The position numbers were made by a program, and so were the translations under genes. Below the pieces are notes generated by a model. That model worked only from the letters and a program-made list of their open reading frames with translations. It did not search any database and was not told the DNA's origin. A stretch of 64,000 nt of DNA, taken from AP-15 sp963702685. Lineage in GTDB: Bacteria > Pseudomonadota > Alphaproteobacteria > ATCC43930 > CGMCC-115725. The DNA is taken from assembly GCA_963702685.1 (NCBI GenBank), contig CAVPDQ010000008.1:248001-312000 (forward strand). Reading direction: 5' to 3'. This document shows, in pieces, positions 1-8,804 of this stretch. Every line of letters starts with the position of its first letter. Position 1 is the first letter of the stretch.

Positions 1-74
1 CGCGCAATCCCGCCCGGCAGCGCAATCCCGCTACCCGGGTTCGGGCTGCTTGCTCGGAACCGCGCATGCGAGCG

Positions 75-2384
75 TCAAGACCGCTCCGCGGCGGCCCGGT
101 CGAAAAACGCCTCGAGCGCGGATATGCACGATCGATCGCGATAGATCCGGTGCTTGCGGCTGGCGATTTGCCGCCTGATCTCGGTGCGCCATTCGACGTC
201 TCGCGCGAGCCGGGCGGCGAGCGCGACATACTCATCGGGCGAGGCGGCAATGGTCTGCGGCAGGTCCATCAGCTCCAGCATCGCCGAGCTGTGGCGGCCG
301 CGCATCAACGGGCCGGCCATGGCGACGATCGGCAGGTCATGGGCGAGGCTTTCGAGCGTCGTCGTGCCGCCTGACCAGCCGATGCTGTCGAGGACGATAT
401 CGCACTGGCCGGCCGCGGCGGCAAAGCGTTCTTGGTCGAGCGGCGGCAGGAGCACGCAATAATCGGCGGCGGCGAGGCCGCGCGCGGCGAACGCCCGATC
501 CAGACGGTCACGGAAAATTTCGGTGACGTGATCTCCATAAGGAAAACGAATAAAGACGAGCTGGCAGTTGCCGACCCGGTCGGCGATTTCCGCAAAAACG
601 CAATCGTGCTGCGGCAGATATTTATAAAGCGATTGGGGCGACCAGAACACGACCGCATCCGTCCGCAAGCCCAATTCGGCCCGGCCGATCGGCGCCGCCG
701 CGACCGCCGACGGCTCGTAATAGATCGACAAATTGGGCAGCCGAACCAATTGCTCGGTGTAATGGTCCTGGCCGTTCGGCGGCTCCATCGCAGCGCTGGT
801 CAGGAAATAATCGATTGTCGGAAAACCGGTCGTTTCAGGATGGCCCCAGGCGACGCACTGGACCGGGGCGAGGCGCTGCGCCGCGAGCGGTGCCGTCGCC
901 CCGTCCATGCCGATTTCGGGGTAGACCAGGATATCCGGCGCGTCGGCCAGGATCGCCTCGCGCCAGCCCTCGACCGGCAGCGGACCCGATAGAAAGCGGT
1001 CGCACCGGCTGGCCGCCGCCGCGGTAGTCGCATCCCGCAGATTTCCGGTGTGATACCCGAACACCTCGAAACGAGACCGGTCGAGCTGGCCGAGCCAACC
1101 GCTGAGGAACAGCTTCCATACCGTGTGCCAGCAGAAATACCCGCTGACGATCCCGACCCGCAGCTTTTTGCCCGAACGCGGCGGGCTGGGCGCCGCCGGA
1201 TATTTTGCCGCCATCGCGCGGCAAGCCATGGCGCCATAGATCGCCTGCAGCTCCCGGTCGTTTTGCTGCTGGTAGGCGAGAAAAAACGGCTGGCTCGACC
1301 CGACCGCCGCCGCCGCATCGTCGATCGCGCCGGCCCGGCCGACATCTGCGCACAAGCGCTCCAGCCGCTCGCGGTAGGCGGCGCGGCGCCGAGCGATCTC
1401 GGCCTCCTCGGCATAGACCACCGGCAGCTCGGCGACGCAGCGGGCAAAATGGGCGAGCCCGTAATCGGGCCGCGACGCCAGCGCCAGCTGCTGCTCTGCC
1501 ACCGCATCGTCCGCCCGGCCCTGCTGCTGCAGCACCAGGCCGAGACTGTGATGCGCTTCGGCGAAGCCCGGATCGCAGTCGAGCGCGCAGTACAGCTGGG
1601 CCGTCGCTTCATCGAGCCGGCCGAGCTCCCGGAGCGCGCTGCCGAGGTTCAGATACGCCCCCGCATCGGGCCGCAGCGCTGCCAGCCGTTGGTAGACCGG
1701 CGCGGCCTCGGCGAACCGCCCCAGCTCGACCAGTGCCGCGCCGAGCCGCTGGTGCGCCTCGGCATCGCCCGGCGCGATCGCTGCCGCGCGCGACAACGCC
1801 TCTGCCGCCGCCTCCCGGTCGCCCTGCCGGGCAAGGACGATCCCCAGATTGGTCTGGGCCGCGAGATAATCCGGTCGCAGCGTCGCGGCGCGCCCAAAGC
1901 ACTCGGCCGCGCGCGGCAAATCGCCCTCATCGGCGCGGATGGTCCCGAGGTTCAGCAGCGCTTCGGCGATGTCCGGGCGCAACGCCAACGCCTGCTCGTA
2001 ATGCGTCGCCGCGTCATCGGGCCGGCCGCGCAGCTGGCAGGCGACTCCGAGCGAATAATGGGTGTCGGCGTCGTTCGGCCTCAGCGCCAAGGCGCGCCGG
2101 TAATGGCGGATCGCCGGGTCGAGCCGGCCTTGGTCTTTGAGCGCATTGGCGAGATTGACATGGGCATCGGCCGAACGCGGATCGAGCTTTAGGGCGCGGC
2201 CGATCAAGTCGATCGCGATATCGCCGCGACCCGATTGATGGGCGACCACGCCGAGGAGCTGCAGCGCGCCCGCGTGCCTGGGCTGGCGGGCCAGGACCTC
2301 ACGGTAGAGGCGCTGCGCGTCGGCGAGCCGGCCGGCCTGATGATGACGCCGCGCCGACGTATATGTTTCGCCGATCGTGGCCAT
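75..2384 (-). CDS. TPR protein with O-GlcNAc transferase-like (GT41) C-terminal domain
   Basis: The 769-residue protein has about ten tetratricopeptide repeats over residues 5-340, seen as recurring A-x-LGxxLxxxGRxxEAxxxYxxALxLxPD units. A GT41/SPINDLY-like catalytic region follows at about 400-760, with LRVGIVSGYF, VQCVAWGHPETTGFPTIDY and a late GGTTTLESL donor-binding segment. Family knowledge: GT41 enzymes transfer a sugar from a nucleotide donor to Ser/Thr of proteins, and bacterial members often modify surface or flagellar proteins. The gene diverges from the ABC importer genes to its right. The substrate cannot be read from the sequence. The family call is firm; the exact sugar and target are unknown. 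Confidence 0.9.
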   Translation of the reverse strand: MATIGETYTSARRHHQAGRLADAQRLYREVLARQPRHAGALQLLGVVAHQSGRGDIAIDLIGRALKLDPRSADAHVNLANALKDQGRLDPAIRHYRRALALRPNDADTHYSLGVACQLRGRPDDAATHYEQALALRPDIAEALLNLGTIRADEGDLPRAAECFGRAATLRPDYLAAQTNLGIVLARQGDREAAAEALSRAAAIAPGDAEAHQRLGAALVELGRFAEAAPVYQRLAALRPDAGAYLNLGSALRELGRLDEATAQLYCALDCDPGFAEAHHSLGLVLQQQGRADDAVAEQQLALASRPDYGLAHFARCVAELPVVYAEEAEIARRRAAYRERLERLCADVGRAGAIDDAAAAVGSSQPFFLAYQQQNDRELQAIYGAMACRAMAAKYPAAPSPPRSGKKLRVGIVSGYFCWHTVWKLFLSGWLGQLDRSRFEVFGYHTGNLRDATTAAAASRCDRFLSGPLPVEGWREAILADAPDILVYPEIGMDGATAPLAAQRLAPVQCVAWGHPETTGFPTIDYFLTSAAMEPPNGQDHYTEQLVRLPNLSIYYEPSAVAAAPIGRAELGLRTDAVVFWSPQSLYKYLPQHDCVFAEIADRVGNCQLVFIRFPYGDHVTEIFRDRLDRAFAARGLAAADYCVLLPPLDQERFAAAAGQCDIVLDSIGWSGGTTTLESLAHDLPIVAMAGPLMRGRHSSAMLELMDLPQTIAASPDEYVALAARLARDVEWRTEIRRQIASRKHRIYRDRSCISALEAFFDRAAAERS

Positions 2385-2536
2385 TTCGTTGCCGCTCGCC
2401 GAACCGCGCGCCGATCATGCGGGTTTCGCATTTCGGCGCAACCCTTTCGGCGGCCGGGCCGGGCGACGCAGCGCGCGCGAGCATTTAATAACCGCTTCGC
2501 AGGCATCGCTCGGGTGGGCTAGAGGTAGGGGCTAGC

Positions 2537-4309
2537 GTGGCGGCGCCAAATCCGCGATCGGCAGCTGAGGGGGGCATGGGACAGCACTGGGGCTTGCCGC
2601 TCTTCGCTTGGCCGTCGCGGCTGCGCCCGAACACCTGGGACCTCGTCGCCCTGCCCCTGGTGCTGGCGCTCTTGGCGCTGGTCGCCTGGGGCAGCATGGC
2701 GATGAGCGCGCGCTATCATTTCGGCCAGCCGCTGACGATCAGCCTCGACCCGTGGTACCTGCCGCAATATGCGCTGCGCACGGTTTTGCGGATGGCTTTG
2801 GCGCTCCTCGCCTCGCTCGTCTTCAGCCTCGCCTATGCGGCGCTCGCCGCCAAGAGCCGGCGGGCGGAGAAGATCATGATCCCGGTGCTCGACATCCTGC
2901 AATCGGTGCCGATCCTCGGCTTTTTGTCGATCACCGTGACCGGTTTCATGGCGCTCTTTCCAGGCCGGCTCCTGGGCGTCGAATGTGCGGCGATCTTCGC
3001 CATCTTCACCTCGCAAGCATGGAACATGACGTTCAGCGTCTACCAGTCCCTGCGCACCGTGCCGGGCGAGCTGGTCGAGGCGGCGCGCATGTATCACCTC
3101 TCGGCGTGGCAGCGCTTCTGGCGGCTCGAAGTGCCGCACGCGATGCCGTCGCTCGTGTGGAACACGATGATGTCGGTCTCGGGCGGCTGGTTCTTTGTCG
3201 TCGCCTCGGAGGCGATCACCGTAAACGGCCAAACGATCGTGCTGCCGGGGGTCGGCTCCTATATCGCCACGGCGATCGACCAGCGCAACCTTGCGGCGAT
3301 CGGCTGGGCAATCCTGGCAATGCTGATCGTCATCGTGCTCTACGATCAGCTGTTCTTTCGCCCGCTGCTCGCCTGGTCGCGGAAATTCGTCGCCGAGGCC
3401 GCCGCCGACGAGGACAACCCCCGCCCGTGGTTTTTGATCGCGCTGCAGCGGGCGCGCATCTTCGACCTGATACAAGCGGGGCTGCTGGTGGTCAGCCGGG
3501 GTGTCGACAAGGCGATCACCGGGCTGCCGCAGCCGCGCCGGCGGCGGCGGGAGGGCCGGTCGAGCCCGGTTTACGATCGGCTGTTCGACCTCGTCTTGCT
3601 GGGGCTCGCCGGCGGTGCTGCGGTCTGGATCATCCTCTTTATCCGCCAGCGGGTCAGCGTCGGGGAAATCGGCTGGGTCTTTGTCCTCGGGCTGATCACC
3701 GCGATGCGGGTGCTGATCCTGATCGCCATCGCCTCGGTGATCTGGGTGCCGATCGGCGTTGCGATCGGTCTGCACCCGCGGCTCGCCGACCGGGTCCAGC
3801 CGATTGTCCAGTTCCTCGCCGCTTTTCCGGCAAATCTGTTCTTTCCGATCGCCGTCGTCCTGATCCTGCGATTTTCGCTCAACCCGGAAATCTGGCTCTC
3901 GCCGCTGATGATCCTCGGCACGCAATGGTACATTCTGTTCAACGTGATCGGCGGCACGACGGCGCTGCCTCTCGAATTGCGGCGCGCCGCCCAGAATCTC
4001 GGTGTCAGGCGCCTCTTATGGTGGCGGCGGGTGGTGTTGCCGGCGATCTTTCCGGCTTACGTCACCGGCGCGCTCACCGCCGCCGGCGGCTCGTGGAACG
4101 CCAGCATCGTCGCCGAGGTCGTGCAGTGGGGCAAAACGACGCTGACCGCGACCGGCATCGGCGCCTATATCGCCCAGACCACCGCCGCCGGCGACGGCGC
4201 CCGCATCACGCTCGGGATCGGCGTGCTCTGCCTTTATGTGCTGGCCTTCAATCGCCTGCTGTGGCGGCGGCTCTACAACATCGCCGCCGAGCGTTTGCGG
4301 CTCGACTGA
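2537..4309 (+). CDS. ABC transporter permease, duplicated (two fused BPD_transp_1 domains)
   Basis: The 590-residue membrane protein contains two permease halves in one chain. Each half carries an EAA-type loop: ELVEAARMYHLSAWQRFWRLEVP near residue 180 in the first, and LELRRAAQNLGVRRLLWWRRVVLP near residue 490 in the second. This matches the duplicated permeases of the nitrate/sulfonate/taurine (anion) importer class. I placed the start at the GTG at 2537; an ATG at 2576 is a credible alternative. The ATPase gene follows about 60 bp downstream on the same strand. No substrate-binding protein gene is adjacent, so the cargo is unknown. Confidence 0.88.
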   Translation: MAAPNPRSAAEGGMGQHWGLPLFAWPSRLRPNTWDLVALPLVLALLALVAWGSMAMSARYHFGQPLTISLDPWYLPQYALRTVLRMALALLASLVFSLAYAALAAKSRRAEKIMIPVLDILQSVPILGFLSITVTGFMALFPGRLLGVECAAIFAIFTSQAWNMTFSVYQSLRTVPGELVEAARMYHLSAWQRFWRLEVPHAMPSLVWNTMMSVSGGWFFVVASEAITVNGQTIVLPGVGSYIATAIDQRNLAAIGWAILAMLIVIVLYDQLFFRPLLAWSRKFVAEAAADEDNPRPWFLIALQRARIFDLIQAGLLVVSRGVDKAITGLPQPRRRRREGRSSPVYDRLFDLVLLGLAGGAAVWIILFIRQRVSVGEIGWVFVLGLITAMRVLILIAIASVIWVPIGVAIGLHPRLADRVQPIVQFLAAFPANLFFPIAVVLILRFSLNPEIWLSPLMILGTQWYILFNVIGGTTALPLELRRAAQNLGVRRLLWWRRVVLPAIFPAYVTGALTAAGGSWNASIVAEVVQWGKTTLTATGIGAYIAQTTAAGDGARITLGIGVLCLYVLAFNRLLWRRLYNIAAERLRLD

Positions 4310-4367
4310 CCGACGATGCCGCGCCGTCTTCCGATCATGCCCCGCGCCCCGAGAACCGGAGTCCGCC

Positions 4368-5675
4368 ATGCCCGCCCCGCCCATGCCCGCCCCGCTGCTG
4401 AGCGCCCAGGCCGTGTGCAAGACCTATCAGATGCCGGACCATCTCGCCCGGCTCGTGCTCGACCACGTCGAGTTCACCCTGCATGATGGCGAAATCGTCG
4501 CGATCCTCGGCAAATCCGGCTCCGGCAAATCGACGTTTTTGCGCATCCTCGCCGGGCTCGTGCCGCCGAGCGACGGCAAGGTCGAATACCGCGGCCGGCT
4601 TGTGAGCGAGCCGGCGCGAGGCATCGCGATGGTGTTCCAAAGCTATGCCCTGTTTCCGTGGCTGACCGTATTGGGCAATGTCGAGCTCGGGCTCGAAGCG
4701 CAGGGCGTCGCCGGCGCCGAGCGGCGGCGGCGGGCGGTCGAAGCGATCGACGTGATCGGTCTCGACGGGTTTGAGAACGCCTATCCGAAAGAGCTGTCGG
4801 GGGGCATGCGCCAGCGCGTCGGCTTTGCCCGGGCGCTCGTCGTCAACCCCGATGTCCTGCTGCTCGACGAGCCGTTCTCCTCGCTCGATGTGCTGACCGC
4901 GGAGACCTTGCGCGGCGACCTCCTCGATTTGTGGGACGAGGGCCGCATCCCGACCAAGGGCATCGTGATCGTGTCGCACAACATCGAGGAGGCGGTCGAA
5001 ATCGCCGACCGCATCCTGATTTTCAGCAGCGACCCTGGCCGTATCCACGCCGAAATCCCCCTTACCCAGCCGCGCCCGCGCGGCTGGGGCAGCACCGAAT
5101 TCCGGCAGACCGTCGACCAGGTCTATACGTTGCTGACGACCGATCCCGGCCGCGACAGCCGGCGCGGCGCCAAGCCGGAGACGATCGGCATCGGCTATCG
5201 CCTGCCCGACGCCGCGGTGCAGCAATTCTCCGGGCTGATCGACAATTTGCTCGAGCCGCCCTACAGCGGCCGCGCCGACCTGCCGCACCTCGCCGACACG
5301 GTGGGCCTCGGCATGGACGAGCTGTTTCCGCTGATCGAGGCGTTGCAGCTGCTCGGCCTCGCGCATGTCAGCGGCGGCGATATCGAGCTGACGATGCCTG
5401 GCCGCGCCTACGCCAAAGCCGATATGCTCGCCCGCAAGCAGCTCTTTTCGGAAGCGCTCTTAAAGCACGTTCCGCTCGTCGACCATATCCGCCGCGTCCT
5501 CGACGAGCGCCCCGGCCACCGCGCCCCGGCAGCACGGTTTTTGCGCGAGATCGAGGACCATCTGTCGGAGGAGGAGGCTGAGCGCGTCCTCGACACGGTC
5601 ATCAATTGGGGCCGGCATGCCGAGATCTTTGCCTACGACTACGACGACCAGGTGCTCAGCCTCGAGAATTTCTAG
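4368..5675 (+). CDS. ABC transporter ATP-binding protein with AAA-associated C-terminal domain (NitT/TauT type)
   Basis: The 435-residue protein has an N-terminal ABC ATPase with Walker A GKSGSGKST, a Q-loop at VFQSYALFPW, signature LSGGMRQR, Walker B VLLLDEPFSSLD and switch histidine VSHN. A roughly 150-residue C-terminal extension follows, of the AAA-associated type found on some nitrate/sulfonate-class ATPases. The ATG at 4368 starts the conserved sequence; upstream codons in the same frame run back into the permease gene and are unlikely to be used. It should energise the duplicated permease encoded just upstream. Confidence 0.9.
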   Translation: MPAPPMPAPLLSAQAVCKTYQMPDHLARLVLDHVEFTLHDGEIVAILGKSGSGKSTFLRILAGLVPPSDGKVEYRGRLVSEPARGIAMVFQSYALFPWLTVLGNVELGLEAQGVAGAERRRRAVEAIDVIGLDGFENAYPKELSGGMRQRVGFARALVVNPDVLLLDEPFSSLDVLTAETLRGDLLDLWDEGRIPTKGIVIVSHNIEEAVEIADRILIFSSDPGRIHAEIPLTQPRPRGWGSTEFRQTVDQVYTLLTTDPGRDSRRGAKPETIGIGYRLPDAAVQQFSGLIDNLLEPPYSGRADLPHLADTVGLGMDELFPLIEALQLLGLAHVSGGDIELTMPGRAYAKADMLARKQLFSEALLKHVPLVDHIRRVLDERPGHRAPAARFLREIEDHLSEEEAERVLDTVINWGRHAEIFAYDYDDQVLSLENF

Positions 5676-5710
5676 CGCGAGTTTCGACCAAGCCGACGCG
5701 CTCGGCGACA

Positions 5711-5837
5711 TCACCCCCACCCCAACCCGCCCCCATCGAGGGGGCGGGAGTACAAATAGCGGTACTGGTCATGGCCCTCCCCGTAATGGCCCTCCCCCTT
5801 GATGGGCCCTTGATGGGGGAGGGTTGGGGAGGGGGTG
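5711..5837. repeat. Inverted repeat flanking a C/G-rich intergenic spacer
   Basis: A 27-base arm at 5711-5737 starting TCACCCCCACCCCAACCC is matched in reverse complement by 5811-5837 with about 24 identities. Between the arms an ATGGCCCTCCCC motif occurs twice. Both arms lie between the convergent ends of the ABC ATPase gene and a lipoprotein gene, so the element could fold as a long hairpin and act as a bidirectional terminator. It could also be one copy of a dispersed intergenic palindrome. Confidence 0.7.
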
Positions 5838-5865
5838 AGTGCCCGCGAGCCCGCAACCGATGCGA

Positions 5866-6342
5866 TCAGCTGCCGCCGTCGAACTTGCTGTGCGCGACCT
5901 CGACCTGGGCGAGCCCAGGGTCGATCAGCCGGGCATAAAACGTGTCGCGGGTGAACGCGCCCAAATCCCCGCTGGTGGTCCACGCGTTCAGGGTTTCGAT
6001 CTTGACGTAAGCCTCCTGCCCGGCGGCGAGATCGACATTGCTCGATTGGTTGGTGTCGCGGCCAAAGCTATCGACGGCAATGTGGTACCGGCCCGGCGGC
6101 ACGTCGCGATAAAAGGCGCCGCCCGCCGGCTGCGCGTATCCGGTGACGGCGCCGTTGATCAGCACGGTCGCGAGGTTGCGGCTTTCGGACGGATCGAACG
6201 TCCGATAGATCCAGAGCCGCGCCTTTCCCGGCGCAACCGGCGGGACCGCGGAGGCATCCACCGCCGGCGCCTGCGCGCAGCCGGCCACGGCAAGCCCGCT
6301 GAAAATCGCTGCGGCCAGCAGCGCCCGGCCAAATCGGGACAT
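5866..6342 (-). CDS. DUF2846-like lipoprotein
   Basis: The 158-residue protein starts with a basic, hydrophobic signal peptide ending in the lipobox LAVAGC (Cys22), so it should be a lipoprotein. The mature part has a beta-rich DUF2846-type pattern with WIYRTF, AFYRDVPPGRYHIAVDS and GQEAYVKIE. The next gene upstream encodes a paralogue with the same landmarks. The function of the family is unknown. Confidence 0.8.
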   Translation of the reverse strand: MSRFGRALLAAAIFSGLAVAGCAQAPAVDASAVPPVAPGKARLWIYRTFDPSESRNLATVLINGAVTGYAQPAGGAFYRDVPPGRYHIAVDSFGRDTNQSSNVDLAAGQEAYVKIETLNAWTTSGDLGAFTRDTFYARLIDPGLAQVEVAHSKFDGGS

Positions 6343-6351
6343 GGCGGCGGC

Positions 6352-6840
6352 TCAGCTGCCGCCGTAAAAGGCGAGCTGCGCGACATCGGCCGCGGCGATT
6401 TGGGGCGGCATCAGCCAGGCGTAAAAGGTCGGACGCTCATAGGTATGCCGGTCGCCACCCTCGACCCAGCTCGGCAGCGACACGATCTTGACATAAGCCT
6501 GCTGGCCGGAGCCGAGCGCGACATTCGCCGACTGGTTCGTGTCCTTGCCGACGCTGTCGACGGTCACGTGGTAGGCGCCGGGCACGACATCGCGATAAAA
6601 GGCGCCGCCCAATTGCGCGAGGCCCAGATAGCCGCCATTGGCGTCAACCGCGGGAAGGCCCTTGCCGGCGTAGGGCTCATAGGCGCGGTAGACCCAGATT
6701 CGGGCCGCCCCCGGCCGTAGCGGCGGGATGCTGACTGCCGCCGTGGTGGACGGCAAGGCACAGCCGGCGACCGCCAGCAGCAAGCCCGCGGGCGCGGCGC
6801 GTTTCAATGATCGCAAGAGCGGACCAACGTTTCTGTGCAT
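6352..6840 (-). CDS. DUF2846-like lipoprotein (paralogue of its neighbour)
   Basis: The start at ATG 6840 was chosen because it gives a typical lipoprotein signal, LLLAVAGC, followed by the mature domain. The 162-residue product shares AFYRDV-PG-YH-TVDS-G-DTNQS and GQ-AYVKI with the protein encoded nine bases downstream, so the pair arose by tandem duplication. They are probably co-transcribed. In-frame codons further upstream encode arginine-rich sequence that overlaps the divergent lipoprotein gene and look non-coding. Confidence 0.8.
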   Translation of the reverse strand: MHRNVGPLLRSLKRAAPAGLLLAVAGCALPSTTAAVSIPPLRPGAARIWVYRAYEPYAGKGLPAVDANGGYLGLAQLGGAFYRDVVPGAYHVTVDSVGKDTNQSANVALGSGQQAYVKIVSLPSWVEGGDRHTYERPTFYAWLMPPQIAAADVAQLAFYGGS

Positions 6841-6967
6841 TGGACGCCTCCATAAGCGCGTCGATCGGGCATATCGCCGCGGCACGGCGCATTCGGCCCG
6901 ATTATGCGATATATGGTTCGATCGGGGTTCGTCTCCGAGCGACCGTCTCACTTTTGCGTGAGCCGAA

Positions 6968-7231
6968 ATGCGTGTGCTGAGCTTGCTCGTCCTCGTTCTT
7001 GTTCTTCTCGCCGGCTGCACCCAAGCCACGATGAGCCGGATCGACAGCCGCACGTTTCTGATCCAGTCGGGCGGCATCCCGGGCGGCTCGGATACGCCAA
7101 ACCGGCGCATGGCCGAGCGGGTCTGCCCGGGCGGCTATCGGGTCATCGACACAACCGTGCACCGCAACACACCCGACCGCTATGCCGACGAGTCGGGCGT
7201 GTTCACCAACTGGACGATCCGCTGCCTGTGA
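6968..7231 (+). CDS. Small lipoprotein of unknown function
   Basis: The 87-residue protein has a very hydrophobic leader ending in LLAGC, a clear lipobox with Cys17. The roughly 70-residue mature part contains two further cysteines (VCPGGY and the final RC) that could form a disulfide. It diverges from the paired DUF2846-like lipoprotein genes. I do not recognise a named family. Confidence 0.7.
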   Translation: MRVLSLLVLVLVLLAGCTQATMSRIDSRTFLIQSGGIPGGSDTPNRRMAERVCPGGYRVIDTTVHRNTPDRYADESGVFTNWTIRCL

Positions 7232-7282
7232 TCCTGCGGGCGTGATCCTGCGGGCTTGATCCTGCTGCCTGTGATCGTGCGG
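7225..7282. repeat. Short imperfect tandem repeat
   Basis: A TGATCCTGC-containing unit of 13 to 14 bases recurs about four times with drift. It covers the end of the small lipoprotein gene and the gap before the stop codon of lysS. It looks like slippage-generated sequence between convergent genes. Confidence 0.6.
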
Positions 7283-7283
7283 C

Positions 7284-8804
7284 TCAGCGCGGCCGCAGGG
7301 TCGGAAAGGCGATGACGTCGCGGATCGACGGGCTGTCGGTGAACAGCATGACCAGCCGGTCGATGCCGATGCCGAGCCCGCCGCAGGGCGGCAGCCCGTA
7401 TTCGAGCGCGGTGACGTAATCCTCGTCGAGCGGCTGCGCCTCCTCGTCGCCTTGGGCGCGGGCCCGCATCTGCGCCGCAAACCGGGCGCGCTGGTCCTGC
7501 GGGTCGGTCAATTCGGAAAAGGCGTTGGCGATCTCCCAGCCATAGATATAGGTCTCGAACCGCTCGGCGAGCCTGGGGTCGGCGCGGTCGGCCTTGGCCA
7601 GCGGCGAGATGTCGCGCGGAAACCCGGTGACGTGGACCGGCTGGATCAGGCTGTCCTCGACCCGCGCGGCAAAAACCGCTTCGAGCGCCTGCCCCCAATT
7701 CTCGCCGCCGGCCAGCGTGACGTCGAGATCGGCCGCCGCCGCGCGCGCCGCCGCGGCATCGCCGAGCGCCAGAAAATCGACCCCGGTTTCCGCCAGCACC
7801 AATTCCGCCATGCTGCGCTGCGGCCACGGCGCGGTCAGGTCGATCGCCGCGCCCAGATAGTCGATGCGCGTGCCCCCGAGCACCGTTTCGGCCGCCGCGC
7901 CGACCAGCTCCTCGACCAGCCGCATCATCGCCCGGTAATCGACATAGGCCTCGTAAAGCTCGAGCGTGGTGAATTCCGGGTTGTGCCGCGGCGAGATGCC
8001 CTCGTTGCGAAAGCAGCGGTTGATCTCGAACAATTTGTCGGCGAGCCCGCCGACAATCAGCCGCTTCAGATGCAGCTCGGGGGCGATCCGCAGATAGAGG
8101 TCGAGATCGAGCGCGTTGTGGTGGGTGATAAAGGGCTTGGCCGAGGCGCCGCCCGGGATCGAGTGCAGCATCGGCGTCTCGACCTCGAGATAGCCGCGCT
8201 CGACGAGATGGCGGCGCAAGGTCGAGACGATCTGGCTGCGGCGGCGCAGCGTTTCGCGGCTCGCCGGGTTCATGATCAGGTCGAGATAGCGCTGGCGATA
8301 GCGCAGCTCGACATCGGCGAGGCCGTGATATTTCTCCGGCAGCGGGCGCAGGCTCTTGGCCAGCACAGTGACCGCCCCGGCGTTGACCGTCAGCTCGCCG
8401 CGCGGGGTGCGGCGCACCAGCCCCGCGACCCCGATCAGATCGCCGATATCGAGGAGCCGCACCACCGCAAGCCCGGCCGGATCGAGAAAATCACGGTGGC
8501 AAAAGACCTGGATCTTCCCCGAGCTGTCGTGCAGGTCGATAAACATGCCGCTGTTGCGCATCGCGCGGATGCGGCCGGCGACCCAGACGCGGTCTTCGGT
8601 CGCAACCCCCGGGGCCAGCTCGGCATAGCGCGCTTCGAGCGCCGCCGCCTCATCGCTGCGCTCGAACCCATAGGGGTAGGGGTCGATGCCCAGCGCGGTC
8701 AGCCCGTCGAGCTTGGCGAGCCGCGCCGCCCGCAGCGGATCCTCCGGCGCGCTCGCCGGGCGCTCGTTTTCCGCCATCGGATGCTCCCGCGCCGCCTCGG
8801 TCAT
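7284..8804 (-). CDS. lysS: Lysine--tRNA ligase, class II
   Basis: LysS charges tRNA-Lys with lysine. The 506-residue length matches bacterial class II LysRS. The N-terminal OB-fold anticodon-binding domain (about 65-150) contains VAGRIRAMRNSGMFIDLHD. The catalytic domain shows motif 2 FRNEGISPRHNPEFTTLE and motif 3 GGLGIGIDRLVMLFTD. The start at ATG 8804 overlaps the TGA of the upstream ABC gene as ATGA, suggesting translational coupling; an ATG nine codons later is the alternative. Reading further upstream in this frame would only run antisense-like sequence from the neighbouring gene. Confidence 0.96.
   Translation of the reverse strand: MTEAAREHPMAENERPASAPEDPLRAARLAKLDGLTALGIDPYPYGFERSDEAAALEARYAELAPGVATEDRVWVAGRIRAMRNSGMFIDLHDSSGKIQVFCHRDFLDPAGLAVVRLLDIGDLIGVAGLVRRTPRGELTVNAGAVTVLAKSLRPLPEKYHGLADVELRYRQRYLDLIMNPASRETLRRRSQIVSTLRRHLVERGYLEVETPMLHSIPGGASAKPFITHHNALDLDLYLRIAPELHLKRLIVGGLADKLFEINRCFRNEGISPRHNPEFTTLELYEAYVDYRAMMRLVEELVGAAAETVLGGTRIDYLGAAIDLTAPWPQRSMAELVLAETGVDFLALGDAAAARAAAADLDVTLAGGENWGQALEAVFAARVEDSLIQPVHVTGFPRDISPLAKADRADPRLAERFETYIYGWEIANAFSELTDPQDQRARFAAQMRARAQGDEEAQPLDEDYVTALEYGLPPCGGLGIGIDRLVMLFTDSPSIRDVIAFPTLRPR

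Noticed and set aside
1..74. Possible gene start at the left edge
   Set aside because: Only 74 bases with a GCGCAATCCCGC direct repeat; no frame or RNA structure can be supported.
2519..3925. Long minus-strand frame opposite the ABC permease
   Set aside because: Its product is rich in Arg, Asp, Gln and His with no domain, typical of the antisense of GC-rich membrane-protein genes. The plus strand has clear permease motifs.
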